From NCBI GenBank assembly GCA_009908535.1, contig JAAAOD010000172.1:1-26757 (forward strand): a stretch of DNA of 26,757 nt. The letters are read 5' to 3'. The position numbers were made by a program, and so were the translations under genes. The notes below the pieces were generated by a model that was not told the origin of the DNA, did no database searches, and saw nothing but the letters and a program-made list of their open reading frames with translations. Below are positions 16,536 through 23,879 of the stretch, in pieces (the stretch's first letter is position 1; each line of letters starts with the position of its first letter). The stretch is from Verrucomicrobiota bacterium (GTDB taxonomy: Bacteria; Verrucomicrobiota; Verrucomicrobiia; Opitutales; Oceanipulchritudinaceae).

Positions 16536-16563
16536 GACGGCGCTCCTCTGGAATCCACCTTTT

Positions 16564-16620
16564 AAGGGGTCCCTTCTTCCCCGGCTTCCGGTCGGGAAAG
16601 AACGGGGCCCTTTTCTTTTT
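16564..16620 (+). terminator. Terminator of the rplM-rpsI operon
   Basis: A long imperfect hairpin: AAGGG (16564-16568) pairs with CCCTT, and an inner arm (about 16574-16582) pairs with the GGGAAAGAA segment. The run TTTTCTTTTT (16611-16620) follows. It ends 23 bp before the argC start, leaving little room for an arg promoter. Confidence 0.8.
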
Positions 16621-16627
16621 CAAACTA

Positions 16628-16638
16628 CTGATTATCAG
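16628..16638 (+). promoter_or_regulatory. 11-bp palindrome just upstream of argC
   Basis: CTGAT-T-ATCAG is a perfect inverted repeat occupying the place where a Shine-Dalgarno sequence would be, 5 bp before the argC ATG. It could be an operator half of an arginine regulator. However, it does not match the known ARG-box consensus (AATGAATAATTATTCAT type) and may be chance. Confidence 0.22.
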
Positions 16639-16643
16639 CAATC

Positions 16644-17669
16644 ATGATCACTGCAGGCATAGTCGGTGCCTCCGGATATTCCGGGGAGGTTCTGCTGGAG
16701 CTGCTGTCCAGCCATCCGGAGGTGGAGCGGATCGAAGTGGCCTCGCGCTCCTACAGCGGGAAGGCGGTTGAAGACGTTTTGCCCCGTCTTGCCGGACGGC
16801 TTCCGGGCACGCGATTTATCGAGGCGGATCCGGGGCGCCTTGCCGCCATGGAAGTGGACGTCTGGTTTCTCGCCCTTCCTCACGGGGTCGCGGCCGCATA
16901 CGCGATGCCCCTGATGGAGGCCGGTCGCCTCGTCATCGATCTAAGCGCCGATTTCCGTCTGCGGGATCCCGAGCTGTATCGCAGGTATTACGGCGCCGAT
17001 CATCCCGTTCCCGGGATGCTTTCCCGGGTTCCTTATGTCCTTCCGGAATGGGACGCGCAGGCGGCCTGGAAAGAGGCTTCCTTGATTGCCTGCCCGGGTT
17101 GTTATCCAACCAGCGTTTTGCTTCCGTTGTTACCGCTGCTGAAAGAGGGAGTGATCGGTGGAGAAGGGATCGTCATCAATTCCCTGAGTGGGGTGACCGG
17201 CGCTGGGAAAAAGGAAAGTCTCTTTTACAGTTACGCGGAACGCGCCGAAAGCGCGCTCGCCTACGGTCTGGGCAAGCACCGGCATCTGGCCGAGATCGAA
17301 GAGCAGGCCGGTATCGCCGCCGGCGGGGATGTGAAAGTCCAGTTCACCCCGCATCTGGTCCCGTTGATGCGGGGAATTGCGACCACGATGGTGATACCGT
17401 CCGCAGCTTCCACCGACGCCGTCTACCGGTGCTGGGAAGCCCACTACGCAGGACGTCCCGGTATCCGTTTGCTGCCCTCGGGAAAATCACCTGAGACGCG
17501 GCCGGTCACCGGTCGAAACCGGGTGGATTTCTCCGCCCTCGCCGACGAGCGCACGGGGAACCTGCTGATAACAAGCGCCATTGACAATCTGATGAAAGGC
17601 GCGAGCGGGCAGGCGGTGCAGATCATGAACCTCCGGCTCGGTTTTGCCGAGCAGGCCGGGCTGCGCTAG
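16644..17669 (+). CDS. argC: N-acetyl-gamma-glutamyl-phosphate reductase
   Basis: Reduces N-acetylglutamyl-phosphate to the semialdehyde with NADPH, the third step of arginine synthesis. The 341 residues show the Rossmann start 'GIVGASGYSGEVLLELL' (5-21), 'FLALPHGVA' (75-83), 'VIDLSADFRLRD' (97-108) and the catalytic Cys153 in 'CPGCYPTSVL'. The segment 'QFTPHLVPLMRGI' contains the conserved His. It is the first gene of a six-gene operon; argJ starts 14 bp after its stop. The leader is short and lacks a Shine-Dalgarno sequence. Confidence 0.96.
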   Translation: MITAGIVGASGYSGEVLLELLSSHPEVERIEVASRSYSGKAVEDVLPRLAGRLPGTRFIEADPGRLAAMEVDVWFLALPHGVAAAYAMPLMEAGRLVIDLSADFRLRDPELYRRYYGADHPVPGMLSRVPYVLPEWDAQAAWKEASLIACPGCYPTSVLLPLLPLLKEGVIGGEGIVINSLSGVTGAGKKESLFYSYAERAESALAYGLGKHRHLAEIEEQAGIAAGGDVKVQFTPHLVPLMRGIATTMVIPSAASTDAVYRCWEAHYAGRPGIRLLPSGKSPETRPVTGRNRVDFSALADERTGNLLITSAIDNLMKGASGQAVQIMNLRLGFAEQAGLR

Positions 17670-17683
17670 GAAGGATCTACTGG

Positions 17684-18937
17684 ATGGATACCGAAAATCC
17701 CGCTTTCGCCCTCGAAAGAGAACCGTTCACGCCCGCGGAAGTCGCCGGCTTCTCCGGCGGCGCGCTTGCCGCCGATATCCGGGGGCATGGCGACGACCGC
17801 CTCGACCTCGCGATCCTTCTTTCCGAACGCCCCTGCACCGCCGCGGGTACCTTCACGCGGAACCGCATGGCCGCCGCGCCGGTGCGGATCTGCCGGGATC
17901 TGTTGAACAGCGGTGTCGCGCCTCGCGGCATCCTCGTCAACAGCGGCAACGCGAATGCCTGCACCGGTGCGCGCGGCATGAAGGATGCCATGGCGATGCA
18001 GGCGGCGGCGGCGCAAGCCTTCGGCCTTCGCCGAGAGGAGGTTTGGGTCTGCTCCACGGGCCGGATCGGGGAACCGCTTCCCATGGACAGGATCTGTACC
18101 GGTATTCAACGGTTGGCTACGGCAGTCGGCTCAACCGCCGCGTTCGGGGAAGCGGCGGCCGATGCCATCCTGACCTCCGACACCTGCCGGAAGGTCGCCT
18201 CCGTGACGGTCCCGTTGTCGGCGGGCCCTGTTCGGATTTCCGGAATGGCCAAGGGCGCCGGTATGATCGAGCCGAACATGGCGACCATGCTGGCTTTTCT
18301 CACGACGGACGCGGTCGTCGAACAGGGCCTTCTGCAAAGCTCCCTCGGGGCGGTGGTGGAGGAGAGTTTCAACGCCATCACCGTGGACGGCGACGAGAGC
18401 ACCAACGACACCGTCTTGCTCCTCGCCTCCGGAGCAAGCGGCGTGGAATGCCGGAGCGGAACGGAGGATGAGATGCGTTTCCGGGAGGCCCTCCGGAGGG
18501 TCTGCCGGGAACTGGCTGCAAGGATCGTCGGGGACGGCGAACGCATTACCAAAGTCGTGGAAATCCTGATACAGGAAGCCGCCAATGACGCCGAGGCCCG
18601 GGCGGTGGCCCGTGCCATTGGCAATTCCCTCCTTGTGAAGACCTCGTGGTACGGCAACGACCCGAACTGGGGCAGGATCATGGACGCCCTCGGCTACAGC
18701 GGAGCCCGGCTGGGCGAAGAAACGGTCACGCTGGGCTATGCCCCCGCTGGAGAAGGGGAGGAGGTCCCAGTGTTCACGCGCGGCCATTGCCACATCGAAA
18801 ACAAACCGCAATGGCAGAGGATGGTCGCGGAACCGCGATTCCGCATCGTTCTCCGGCTCGGGCAGGGCGAAGGAACGGCGCGCCTGCTCGCCACCGACCT
18901 GAGCGAGGGCTATGTCGATTTCAATAAATCCGAATGA
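17684..18937 (+). CDS. argJ: Bifunctional ornithine acetyltransferase / N-acetylglutamate synthase
   Basis: Moves the acetyl group from N-acetylornithine to glutamate (acetyl-recycling arginine pathway) and, in bifunctional forms, also acetylates glutamate from acetyl-CoA. The 417 residues carry 'ILVNSGNANACTG' (83-95), 'CSTGRIGEPLPM' (123-134), and the autocleavage site 'PNMATMLAFLTTDA', where the precursor is cut before Thr201 to give alpha and beta chains. 'NAITVDGDESTNDT' is also typical. A good Shine-Dalgarno sequence (GGAAGGA) lies about 8 nt before the ATG. The stop overlaps the argB start. Whether it is mono- or bifunctional cannot be read from sequence. Confidence 0.95.
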   Translation: MDTENPAFALEREPFTPAEVAGFSGGALAADIRGHGDDRLDLAILLSERPCTAAGTFTRNRMAAAPVRICRDLLNSGVAPRGILVNSGNANACTGARGMKDAMAMQAAAAQAFGLRREEVWVCSTGRIGEPLPMDRICTGIQRLATAVGSTAAFGEAAADAILTSDTCRKVASVTVPLSAGPVRISGMAKGAGMIEPNMATMLAFLTTDAVVEQGLLQSSLGAVVEESFNAITVDGDESTNDTVLLLASGASGVECRSGTEDEMRFREALRRVCRELAARIVGDGERITKVVEILIQEAANDAEARAVARAIGNSLLVKTSWYGNDPNWGRIMDALGYSGARLGEETVTLGYAPAGEGEEVPVFTRGHCHIENKPQWQRMVAEPRFRIVLRLGQGEGTARLLATDLSEGYVDFNKSE

Positions 18938-19830
18938 TGGAAAGTGATCTCAGCATTCAACGGAAAACGGAAGTGCTGCTGGAAGCTCTTCCCTACGTGC
19001 AGCGTTTCCGGGACAGCATTTTCGTGGTCAAATTCGGAGGCTCCTTTCTCGACACCGAACAGGCCCGCGAGGGCGTGGCCATGGACCTCGCCTTTCTCGC
19101 CACGGTGGGAATCCATGTCATCGTCGTGCATGGAGGCGGGCCCGCGATCAACAAGGCGATGCAGCGGGCGGGCATTGAACCGGTCTGGAAAGACGGCCTC
19201 CGCTTCACCGACAAGGCCACTGTTTCTATTGTGGAGCGGACCCTCAATGAAGAGATCAACGCCGGTATCTGCGGCAATATTGAAGCCAAGGGCGGCCGAC
19301 CGGTAGGCATTCGCGGGCAGGACATTTTCCAGTGCGAGCGCCTGCAGCAGGACGGCTCCGGCAATCCCGTGGATCTGGGTTTCGTCGGCAAGGTGGTCGG
19401 GGTCAATGCCGGGGCCCTTCGGGAACGTCTCGGGGAGGGACGTTTGCTCGTCGTATCGCCCGTGGGGGCGGACGGCGCTGGGCAGGTCTACAACACCAAT
19501 GCCGATACCGCCGCCGCGCACCTCGCCGCCGCCGTGGGCGCGCGCCGCCTCGTTTACCTTTGTGATGTGCCGGGCCTGTTACGCGATCCGGCCGATCCGT
19601 CCACCCTCATTTCCAGCCTCAGCCGGGAGGAAGTGCCGGGACTGCGCACGTCCGGCGTGATCGGTACGGGGATGTTGCCGAAAGTAGAGAGCGCCCTTTT
19701 CGCCCTTGAGAGGGGCGTTCATCGCGTGCACCTGATCGACGGACGCCTCCCCCACAGCGTCCTGCTGGAAATTTTCACCGACGAGGGGATCGGGACGGAG
19801 ATCGTCCGGAGAACCGGAGAAGAAAGCTGA
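18934..19830 (+). CDS. argB: Acetylglutamate kinase
   Basis: Phosphorylates N-acetylglutamate with ATP, usually the arginine-controlled step. The 298 residues show 'FVVKFGGSFLD' (Lys of the phosphate site), 'VIVVHGGGPAINKAM', 'VGFVGKV'-like 'LGFVGKVVGVN', 'NTNADTAAAHLA' and 'GTGMLPKVESAL'. About 28 residues precede the kinase core ('ALPYVQRFRD'), resembling the N-terminal helix that mediates hexamer formation in arginine-inhibited forms, so feedback inhibition is plausible. It begins on the argJ stop (ATGA) and ends 1 bp before argD. Confidence 0.96.
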   Translation: MMESDLSIQRKTEVLLEALPYVQRFRDSIFVVKFGGSFLDTEQAREGVAMDLAFLATVGIHVIVVHGGGPAINKAMQRAGIEPVWKDGLRFTDKATVSIVERTLNEEINAGICGNIEAKGGRPVGIRGQDIFQCERLQQDGSGNPVDLGFVGKVVGVNAGALRERLGEGRLLVVSPVGADGAGQVYNTNADTAAAHLAAAVGARRLVYLCDVPGLLRDPADPSTLISSLSREEVPGLRTSGVIGTGMLPKVESALFALERGVHRVHLIDGRLPHSVLLEIFTDEGIGTEIVRRTGEES

Positions 19831-19831
19831 G

Positions 19832-21064
19832 ATGCCATCGAGGACCGCCAGAAAAGTAACCTCCGCCAAAGTTGCGGACCAATACGCCACCCATGTGCTC
19901 CCGACCTATGGGACCGCCCCCTTCACGCTGGTTCGCGGGGAAGGCAGTTATGTCTGGGATGCGGAGAATCGCCGTTATCTCGATTTCACTTCCGGCATCG
20001 CCGTGAACACCCTCGGCCATTGCCATCCCGAATGGACGCGCCGGATGACGGAGCAGATGGCGGAACTGGTCCACGTGAGCAACCTTTTCCACGTTCCCGG
20101 CCAAGGCCGCCTCGCCCAGCGCCTCGCCGAAAAGGCCGGTCCCGGGAAGGCCTTCTTCTGCAACAGTGGCGCGGAAGCGAACGAATTTCTCATCAAGCTT
20201 TCCCGCCTCTGGGGTCGGCGCCGGAACGCAGGGGAAGGGGGAAGACACGTCGTTCTCACCGCCGAAAACTCATTTCATGGGCGCACCTTCGGGGGCCTGA
20301 GCGCGACTCCGCAGGCCAAGGTGCAAACGGGCTTCGCTCCCTTGCTGGAAGGCTTTCGCCACGCGCCTTTCAATGACCTTGAGGCCTTCCGCAAAGCGGC
20401 CACCGAGGATGTCGCCGCTATCATGGTGGAAACCATCCAGGGAGAAGGAGGTATTTATCCCGCCACGACAGAATTTCTCAAAGGACTGCGCGCGCTCTGC
20501 GACGAGCGGAAGATCCTCCTCATGATCGACGAGGTACAGTGCGGCATCGGGCGCACCGGACGTTTTTTCGCCTACGAGGAAGCGGGCATTGTGCCCGACG
20601 CCATCGCCATGGCGAAGGGCCTCGGCGGCGGTTACCCGATCGGCGCGGCCTGGGTGAGGGAGCCGTTCACCGATCTCTTTCAGCCGGGATCCCACGGAAC
20701 CACTTTCGGCGGTAGCCCGTTGGCCTGTGCGGCAGCGAACGCGGTCCTCGATATCATGGAGCAGGAGAACCTTCTCGACCGCGTCGCCGTGCAGAGCGGT
20801 CCTTTCCATGAGGCCCTCGACGGGCTCGTCCGCAAGCATTCCGACAAGGTGAAGGAAAGGCGCGGGCGCGGCTACCATGTCGCCCTCGCCGTGCACGGGG
20901 ACCCGCTCGCGCTCGCCGCCCGCCTCCGCGAAAACGGTCTGCTTGTCGTCCGGGGCGGCGACGACGCCATTCGTCTCATGCCGCCGTTGACCGCCGGTCC
21001 CCAGGATCTGGATACAGCGGTGGAAATCATCGATTTTGTTCTTGGAACCGAACCATCCACATGA
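19832..21064 (+). CDS. argD: Acetylornithine aminotransferase
   Basis: PLP enzyme that transaminates N-acetylglutamate semialdehyde to N-acetylornithine. The 410 residues show the class-III pattern: 'GSYVWDAENRRYLDFTSGIAVN', 'FFCNSGAEANEFLIKL' (108-123), 'NSFHGRTFGGLSAT', 'MIDEVQCGIGRTGRFFAYE' (231-249) and the PLP-binding Lys262 in 'AMAKGLGGGYPIGA', followed by 'HGTTFGGSPLA'. Its place between argB and argF favours ArgD over other omega-aminotransferases. It may also act in lysine synthesis (DapC), as some ArgD enzymes do. Its stop overlaps the argF start. Confidence 0.94.
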   Translation: MPSRTARKVTSAKVADQYATHVLPTYGTAPFTLVRGEGSYVWDAENRRYLDFTSGIAVNTLGHCHPEWTRRMTEQMAELVHVSNLFHVPGQGRLAQRLAEKAGPGKAFFCNSGAEANEFLIKLSRLWGRRRNAGEGGRHVVLTAENSFHGRTFGGLSATPQAKVQTGFAPLLEGFRHAPFNDLEAFRKAATEDVAAIMVETIQGEGGIYPATTEFLKGLRALCDERKILLMIDEVQCGIGRTGRFFAYEEAGIVPDAIAMAKGLGGGYPIGAAWVREPFTDLFQPGSHGTTFGGSPLACAAANAVLDIMEQENLLDRVAVQSGPFHEALDGLVRKHSDKVKERRGRGYHVALAVHGDPLALAARLRENGLLVVRGGDDAIRLMPPLTAGPQDLDTAVEIIDFVLGTEPST

Positions 21065-22026
21065 AACCGACTTCTTTTCTGCAAATTCCCGACCTGAGTA
21101 CGGATCAGCTGAGCGATCTCCTCGAGGCCGCCGCCGCTCTGAAAGCGGCTCGCGGCAAGGAAGGGGATCAACCGCTGCGCGGCCAGACATGGGCGCTGCT
21201 GTTTCACAAATCCTCCACGCGGACGCGCGTCTCCTTCGAGGTCGGCATCAACGAACTGGGCGGACACGCGATGATCCTCGACCAGAACCGTATGCAGACC
21301 GGACGCGGCGAATCGATCGCCGATACCGCAAAGGTGCTTTCGCGGTACCTGCACGGGCTGATCATTCGCACTTACGAGCATTCCATCGTGGAGGAATTCG
21401 CCCGCGAGGGCTCGGTCCCCGTCATCAACGCCCTCACCGACGCGCTGCATCCCTGCCAGGTCGTCTCCGATTTGTTCACCCTCGCGGAGCGCTGGGGAAA
21501 ACCCGGGGAGCTGTTGTCTTCCCTCAAGGGACGCAAAATCGTCTTCTACGGGGATTGTGGAAGCAACATGGCCCATTCATGGATTCTCGGCGGGGCCATG
21601 GCCGGAATGGAGGTCGTGCTTTGCGGCCCCGGGGAACACCGTCCGCATCCGCAGGTGGACGAATGGCTGCAGCGCGCCGGGCTGGGTCGTCATTACCGTT
21701 TCACGACGGATCCCCTCGAAGCGGCCGCGGAAGGGGATGTCCTCTACACCGATGTGTGGGTGAGCATGGGGGACGACGAGGAGCGCGACCAGCGCCTGCG
21801 CCGCATGCAACCTTACCAGATCAACACGTCCGTGGTGGAATGCGCCCGTCCGGAGGTCCTCTTCCTTCATTGCCTGCCCGCCCATCCGGGGGAGGAAGTC
21901 AGTGAGCGGATCTACAGGGGGCCGCACAGCATCGTCTTTGACCAGGCGGAAAACCGCCTCCATGCACAGAAAGCCATTCTCGCCCTTCTCGGGAAATCCG
22001 CAACGCTACCGAATTCAGCATCATGA
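21061..22026 (+). CDS. argF: Ornithine carbamoyltransferase
   Basis: Makes citrulline from ornithine and carbamoyl phosphate. The 321 residues contain the carbamoyl-phosphate motif 'KSSTRTRVSFE', the 'ALTDALHPCQVVSDLFT' segment, the ornithine-specific loop 'DVWVSMGDDEE', and 'LHCLPAHPGEEVSE'. The SMG loop and 'HCLP' distinguish it from aspartate carbamoyltransferase. Many homologues have Arg where this protein has Pro in 'HCLPAHPGEEV'. It starts on the argD stop and ends on the argG start, both by ATGA overlap. Confidence 0.96.
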   Translation: MKPTSFLQIPDLSTDQLSDLLEAAAALKAARGKEGDQPLRGQTWALLFHKSSTRTRVSFEVGINELGGHAMILDQNRMQTGRGESIADTAKVLSRYLHGLIIRTYEHSIVEEFAREGSVPVINALTDALHPCQVVSDLFTLAERWGKPGELLSSLKGRKIVFYGDCGSNMAHSWILGGAMAGMEVVLCGPGEHRPHPQVDEWLQRAGLGRHYRFTTDPLEAAAEGDVLYTDVWVSMGDDEERDQRLRRMQPYQINTSVVECARPEVLFLHCLPAHPGEEVSERIYRGPHSIVFDQAENRLHAQKAILALLGKSATLPNSAS

Positions 22027-23276
22027 AAATCGTCCTCGCATACTCGGGAGGCCTCGACACCTCCGTCCTCGTCAGCTGGCTCAAAGACCATTTCTCGGCC
22101 GAGATCATTACCTTCGCCGCCAATATCGGGCAGGAGGAGGAACTGGAGGGCCTCGCCGAGAAAGCCCGGGCCACCGGGGCAACGGCCCACTACACCGTCG
22201 ACCTCGTCGACGAGTTTGCTTCCGATTTCATCTTTCCGATGTTCCGCGGCAACGCCCTCTACGAGAACCAGTACCTTCTCGGTACCTCCATTGCCCGACC
22301 CCTCATCGCCAAGGCCCAGATCGCCATCGCCCGTAAGGAAGGGGCCGATGCCGTCGCCCATGGGGCCACCGGGAAAGGGAACGACCAAGTGCGCTTCGAG
22401 TTGGCCTATGCCGCCCTTGCTCCCGACCTGCAGGTGATTTCGCCGTGGCGTATGCCGGTCTTCCGCGAACAGTTTCCCGGACGCAAAGAGATGATCGCCT
22501 ATTGCGAGGAGCAGAACATTCCCGTCGAGGCCTCGACGCGGAAGCCGTATTCCATGGACCGCAACCTTCTTCATATCTCCTACGAGGCGGGGATTCTCGA
22601 GGACCCCTGGTTCGACCCGACCACGGCGGACAACAAGGACATGTACAAACTGACGGTGGATCCGCAGGACGCGCCGGATGCACCGGAAACCGTCGAAATT
22701 ACTTTTGCGAAGGGCGACCCCACCGCTGTCAACGGCGAGGAGCTCGCGCCCGCCGACCTCATGCGGCACCTGAATGAATTGGCCGGCAAACACGGCATCG
22801 GGCGCGTGGACATCGTCGAGAACCGCTTCGTCGGCATGAAGAGCCGCGGCGTTTACGAAACCCCCGGGGGGACGATCCTCCTTCATGCCCGGCGGCAGCT
22901 GGAGTCCCTTGCTCTTGACCGAGACCTCGCCCACCTGCGCGACAGCCTCATCCCTAAATACAGCGAACGGGTTTACAACGGTTTCTGGTACGCTCCTGAG
23001 CGCGAGGCCCTGCAGGCCTTCTTCGACAAAAGCCAGGAAACCGTCAGCGGCGTCGTCCGCCTCAAGCTCTACAAGGGCGGTATCACCACCACCGGACGAC
23101 AGTCCCCGCTCAGCCTCTACGATGAGGACGTCGCTTCCATGGAAGGCGTGGAAAGCGATTACAATCCCAATGACGCCGGGGGCTTCATCCGCCTGCAGGG
23201 ACTGCGTCTGCGCGCTCGCGCCCGCGCCCAGGGCGCCCCTGAAAGCGGGCCTCTACCCAACCTCGTCCGCGAATAA
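22023..23276 (+). CDS. argG: Argininosuccinate synthase
   Basis: Joins citrulline and aspartate using ATP. The 417 residues begin with the N-type ATP pyrophosphatase P-loop 'VLAYSGGLDTSVLVSWL' (4-20). They continue with 'ENQYLLGTSIARPLIAK', 'HGATGKGNDQVRFEL', 'STRKPYSMDRNLLHISYEAG', 'GIGRVDIVENRFVGMKSRG' and 'YETPGGTILLHA'. It is the last operon gene; argH, needed for the next step, does not follow. The C-terminal tail is Arg/Ala/Pro-rich and poorly conserved. Confidence 0.97.
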   Translation: MKIVLAYSGGLDTSVLVSWLKDHFSAEIITFAANIGQEEELEGLAEKARATGATAHYTVDLVDEFASDFIFPMFRGNALYENQYLLGTSIARPLIAKAQIAIARKEGADAVAHGATGKGNDQVRFELAYAALAPDLQVISPWRMPVFREQFPGRKEMIAYCEEQNIPVEASTRKPYSMDRNLLHISYEAGILEDPWFDPTTADNKDMYKLTVDPQDAPDAPETVEITFAKGDPTAVNGEELAPADLMRHLNELAGKHGIGRVDIVENRFVGMKSRGVYETPGGTILLHARRQLESLALDRDLAHLRDSLIPKYSERVYNGFWYAPEREALQAFFDKSQETVSGVVRLKLYKGGITTTGRQSPLSLYDEDVASMEGVESDYNPNDAGGFIRLQGLRLRARARAQGAPESGPLPNLVRE

Positions 23277-23316
23277 GCGCGCGTTTCGCGGAACCGACAA
23301 TTTTCTTGCTCCGGCC

Positions 23317-23340
23317 AACGCGCTTTTGCAGCGTTCTTTC
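23317..23340 (+). terminator. Possible weak terminator after argG
   Basis: AACGCGC (23317-23323) pairs with GC and GCGTT (23328-23335) around a TTTT loop with one bulged A; CTTTCC follows. The position, 40 bp after the argG stop and just before the tRNA gene, suits a terminator, but the U-tract is poor. Confidence 0.33.
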
Positions 23341-23344
23341 CGTT

Positions 23345-23432
23345 GCCCGGGTGGCGGAATTGGCAGACGCGCCGGACTCAAAATCCGGTTCCCGTTAAGG
23401 GAGTGCGGGTTCGACCCCCGCCCCGGGTACCA
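23345..23432 (+). tRNA. tRNA-Leu, anticodon CAA (reads UUG)
   Basis: An 88-nt class-II tRNA with encoded CCA. The acceptor stem is GCCCGGG against CCCGGGT (a G1-U72 wobble, as also found in some E. coli leucine tRNAs). The D arm reads GGCGGAATTGGCAGACGC. The anticodon stem CCGGA/TCCGG holds loop CTCAAAA with anticodon CAA. A long variable arm (CCC-GTTAA-GGG) and T arm GCGGG-TTCGACC-CCCGC follow. The 3' end is 13 bp from the convergent DUF302 gene. Confidence 0.96.
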
Positions 23433-23445
23433 TGGGGGCCGCGAC

Positions 23446-23838
23446 CTACTCCGCCAATTCCTCGATTGTCTCGCGCAGCATGGCCTGCACTTCGGTGGCG
23501 ACGGCGGAGAGGCCGGGATTGTCGACCGCGCGCATGGAGGCGACAGGATCGATGGCGGAGACTTCGATGCGGTCGGGCCCGTGTTCCTGCACGATGACGT
23601 TGCAGGGGAGCATCGTCCCGATCTTGTCTTCGGATTGCAGGGCCTCATAGGCGTGTGCAGGGGAGCAGGCGCCGAGGATCTTATAACGGCGGAAATCCTT
23701 TCCCAGCTTTTCCTTGAACTTCTCGTGGACGTCGATCTCGGAGAGGATGCCGAAGCCGTGTTTTTTCAGGGCGCTACGAGTCATGTCGAGGACCTCGTCG
23801 TAGGGGGCGTGAATGGTGGTGGTGCTGTAGTAGGACAT
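23446..23838 (-). CDS. DUF302 domain protein
   Basis: A 130-residue cytoplasmic protein with no signal peptide. It matches the DUF302 pattern: 'YDEVLDMTRSALKKHGFGILSEIDV', 'YKILGACSPAHAYEAL', 'IGTMLPCNVIVQE' and 'EVSAIDPVASM'. DUF302 has a small alpha-beta fold of unknown function, sometimes next to metal- or sulfur-related genes; the two conserved Cys positions here are in 'GACSP' and 'LPCNV'. The ATG at 23838 lies 41 bp after the RND permease stop on the same strand, so co-transcription is possible. Confidence 0.85.
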   Translation of the reverse strand: MSYYSTTTIHAPYDEVLDMTRSALKKHGFGILSEIDVHEKFKEKLGKDFRRYKILGACSPAHAYEALQSEDKIGTMLPCNVIVQEHGPDRIEVSAIDPVASMRAVDNPGLSAVATEVQAMLRETIEELAE

Positions 23839-23879
23839 GGAGCCCTTTTAACGAGGTCCTGGTTTCCTCGCAATGCAAA

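Noticed and set aside
23277..23445. Integration site (att) or mobile element at the tRNA-Leu 3' end
   Set aside because: No integrase, no duplicated tRNA 3' end and no compositional change; a convergent host-like gene begins 13 bp after the tRNA.
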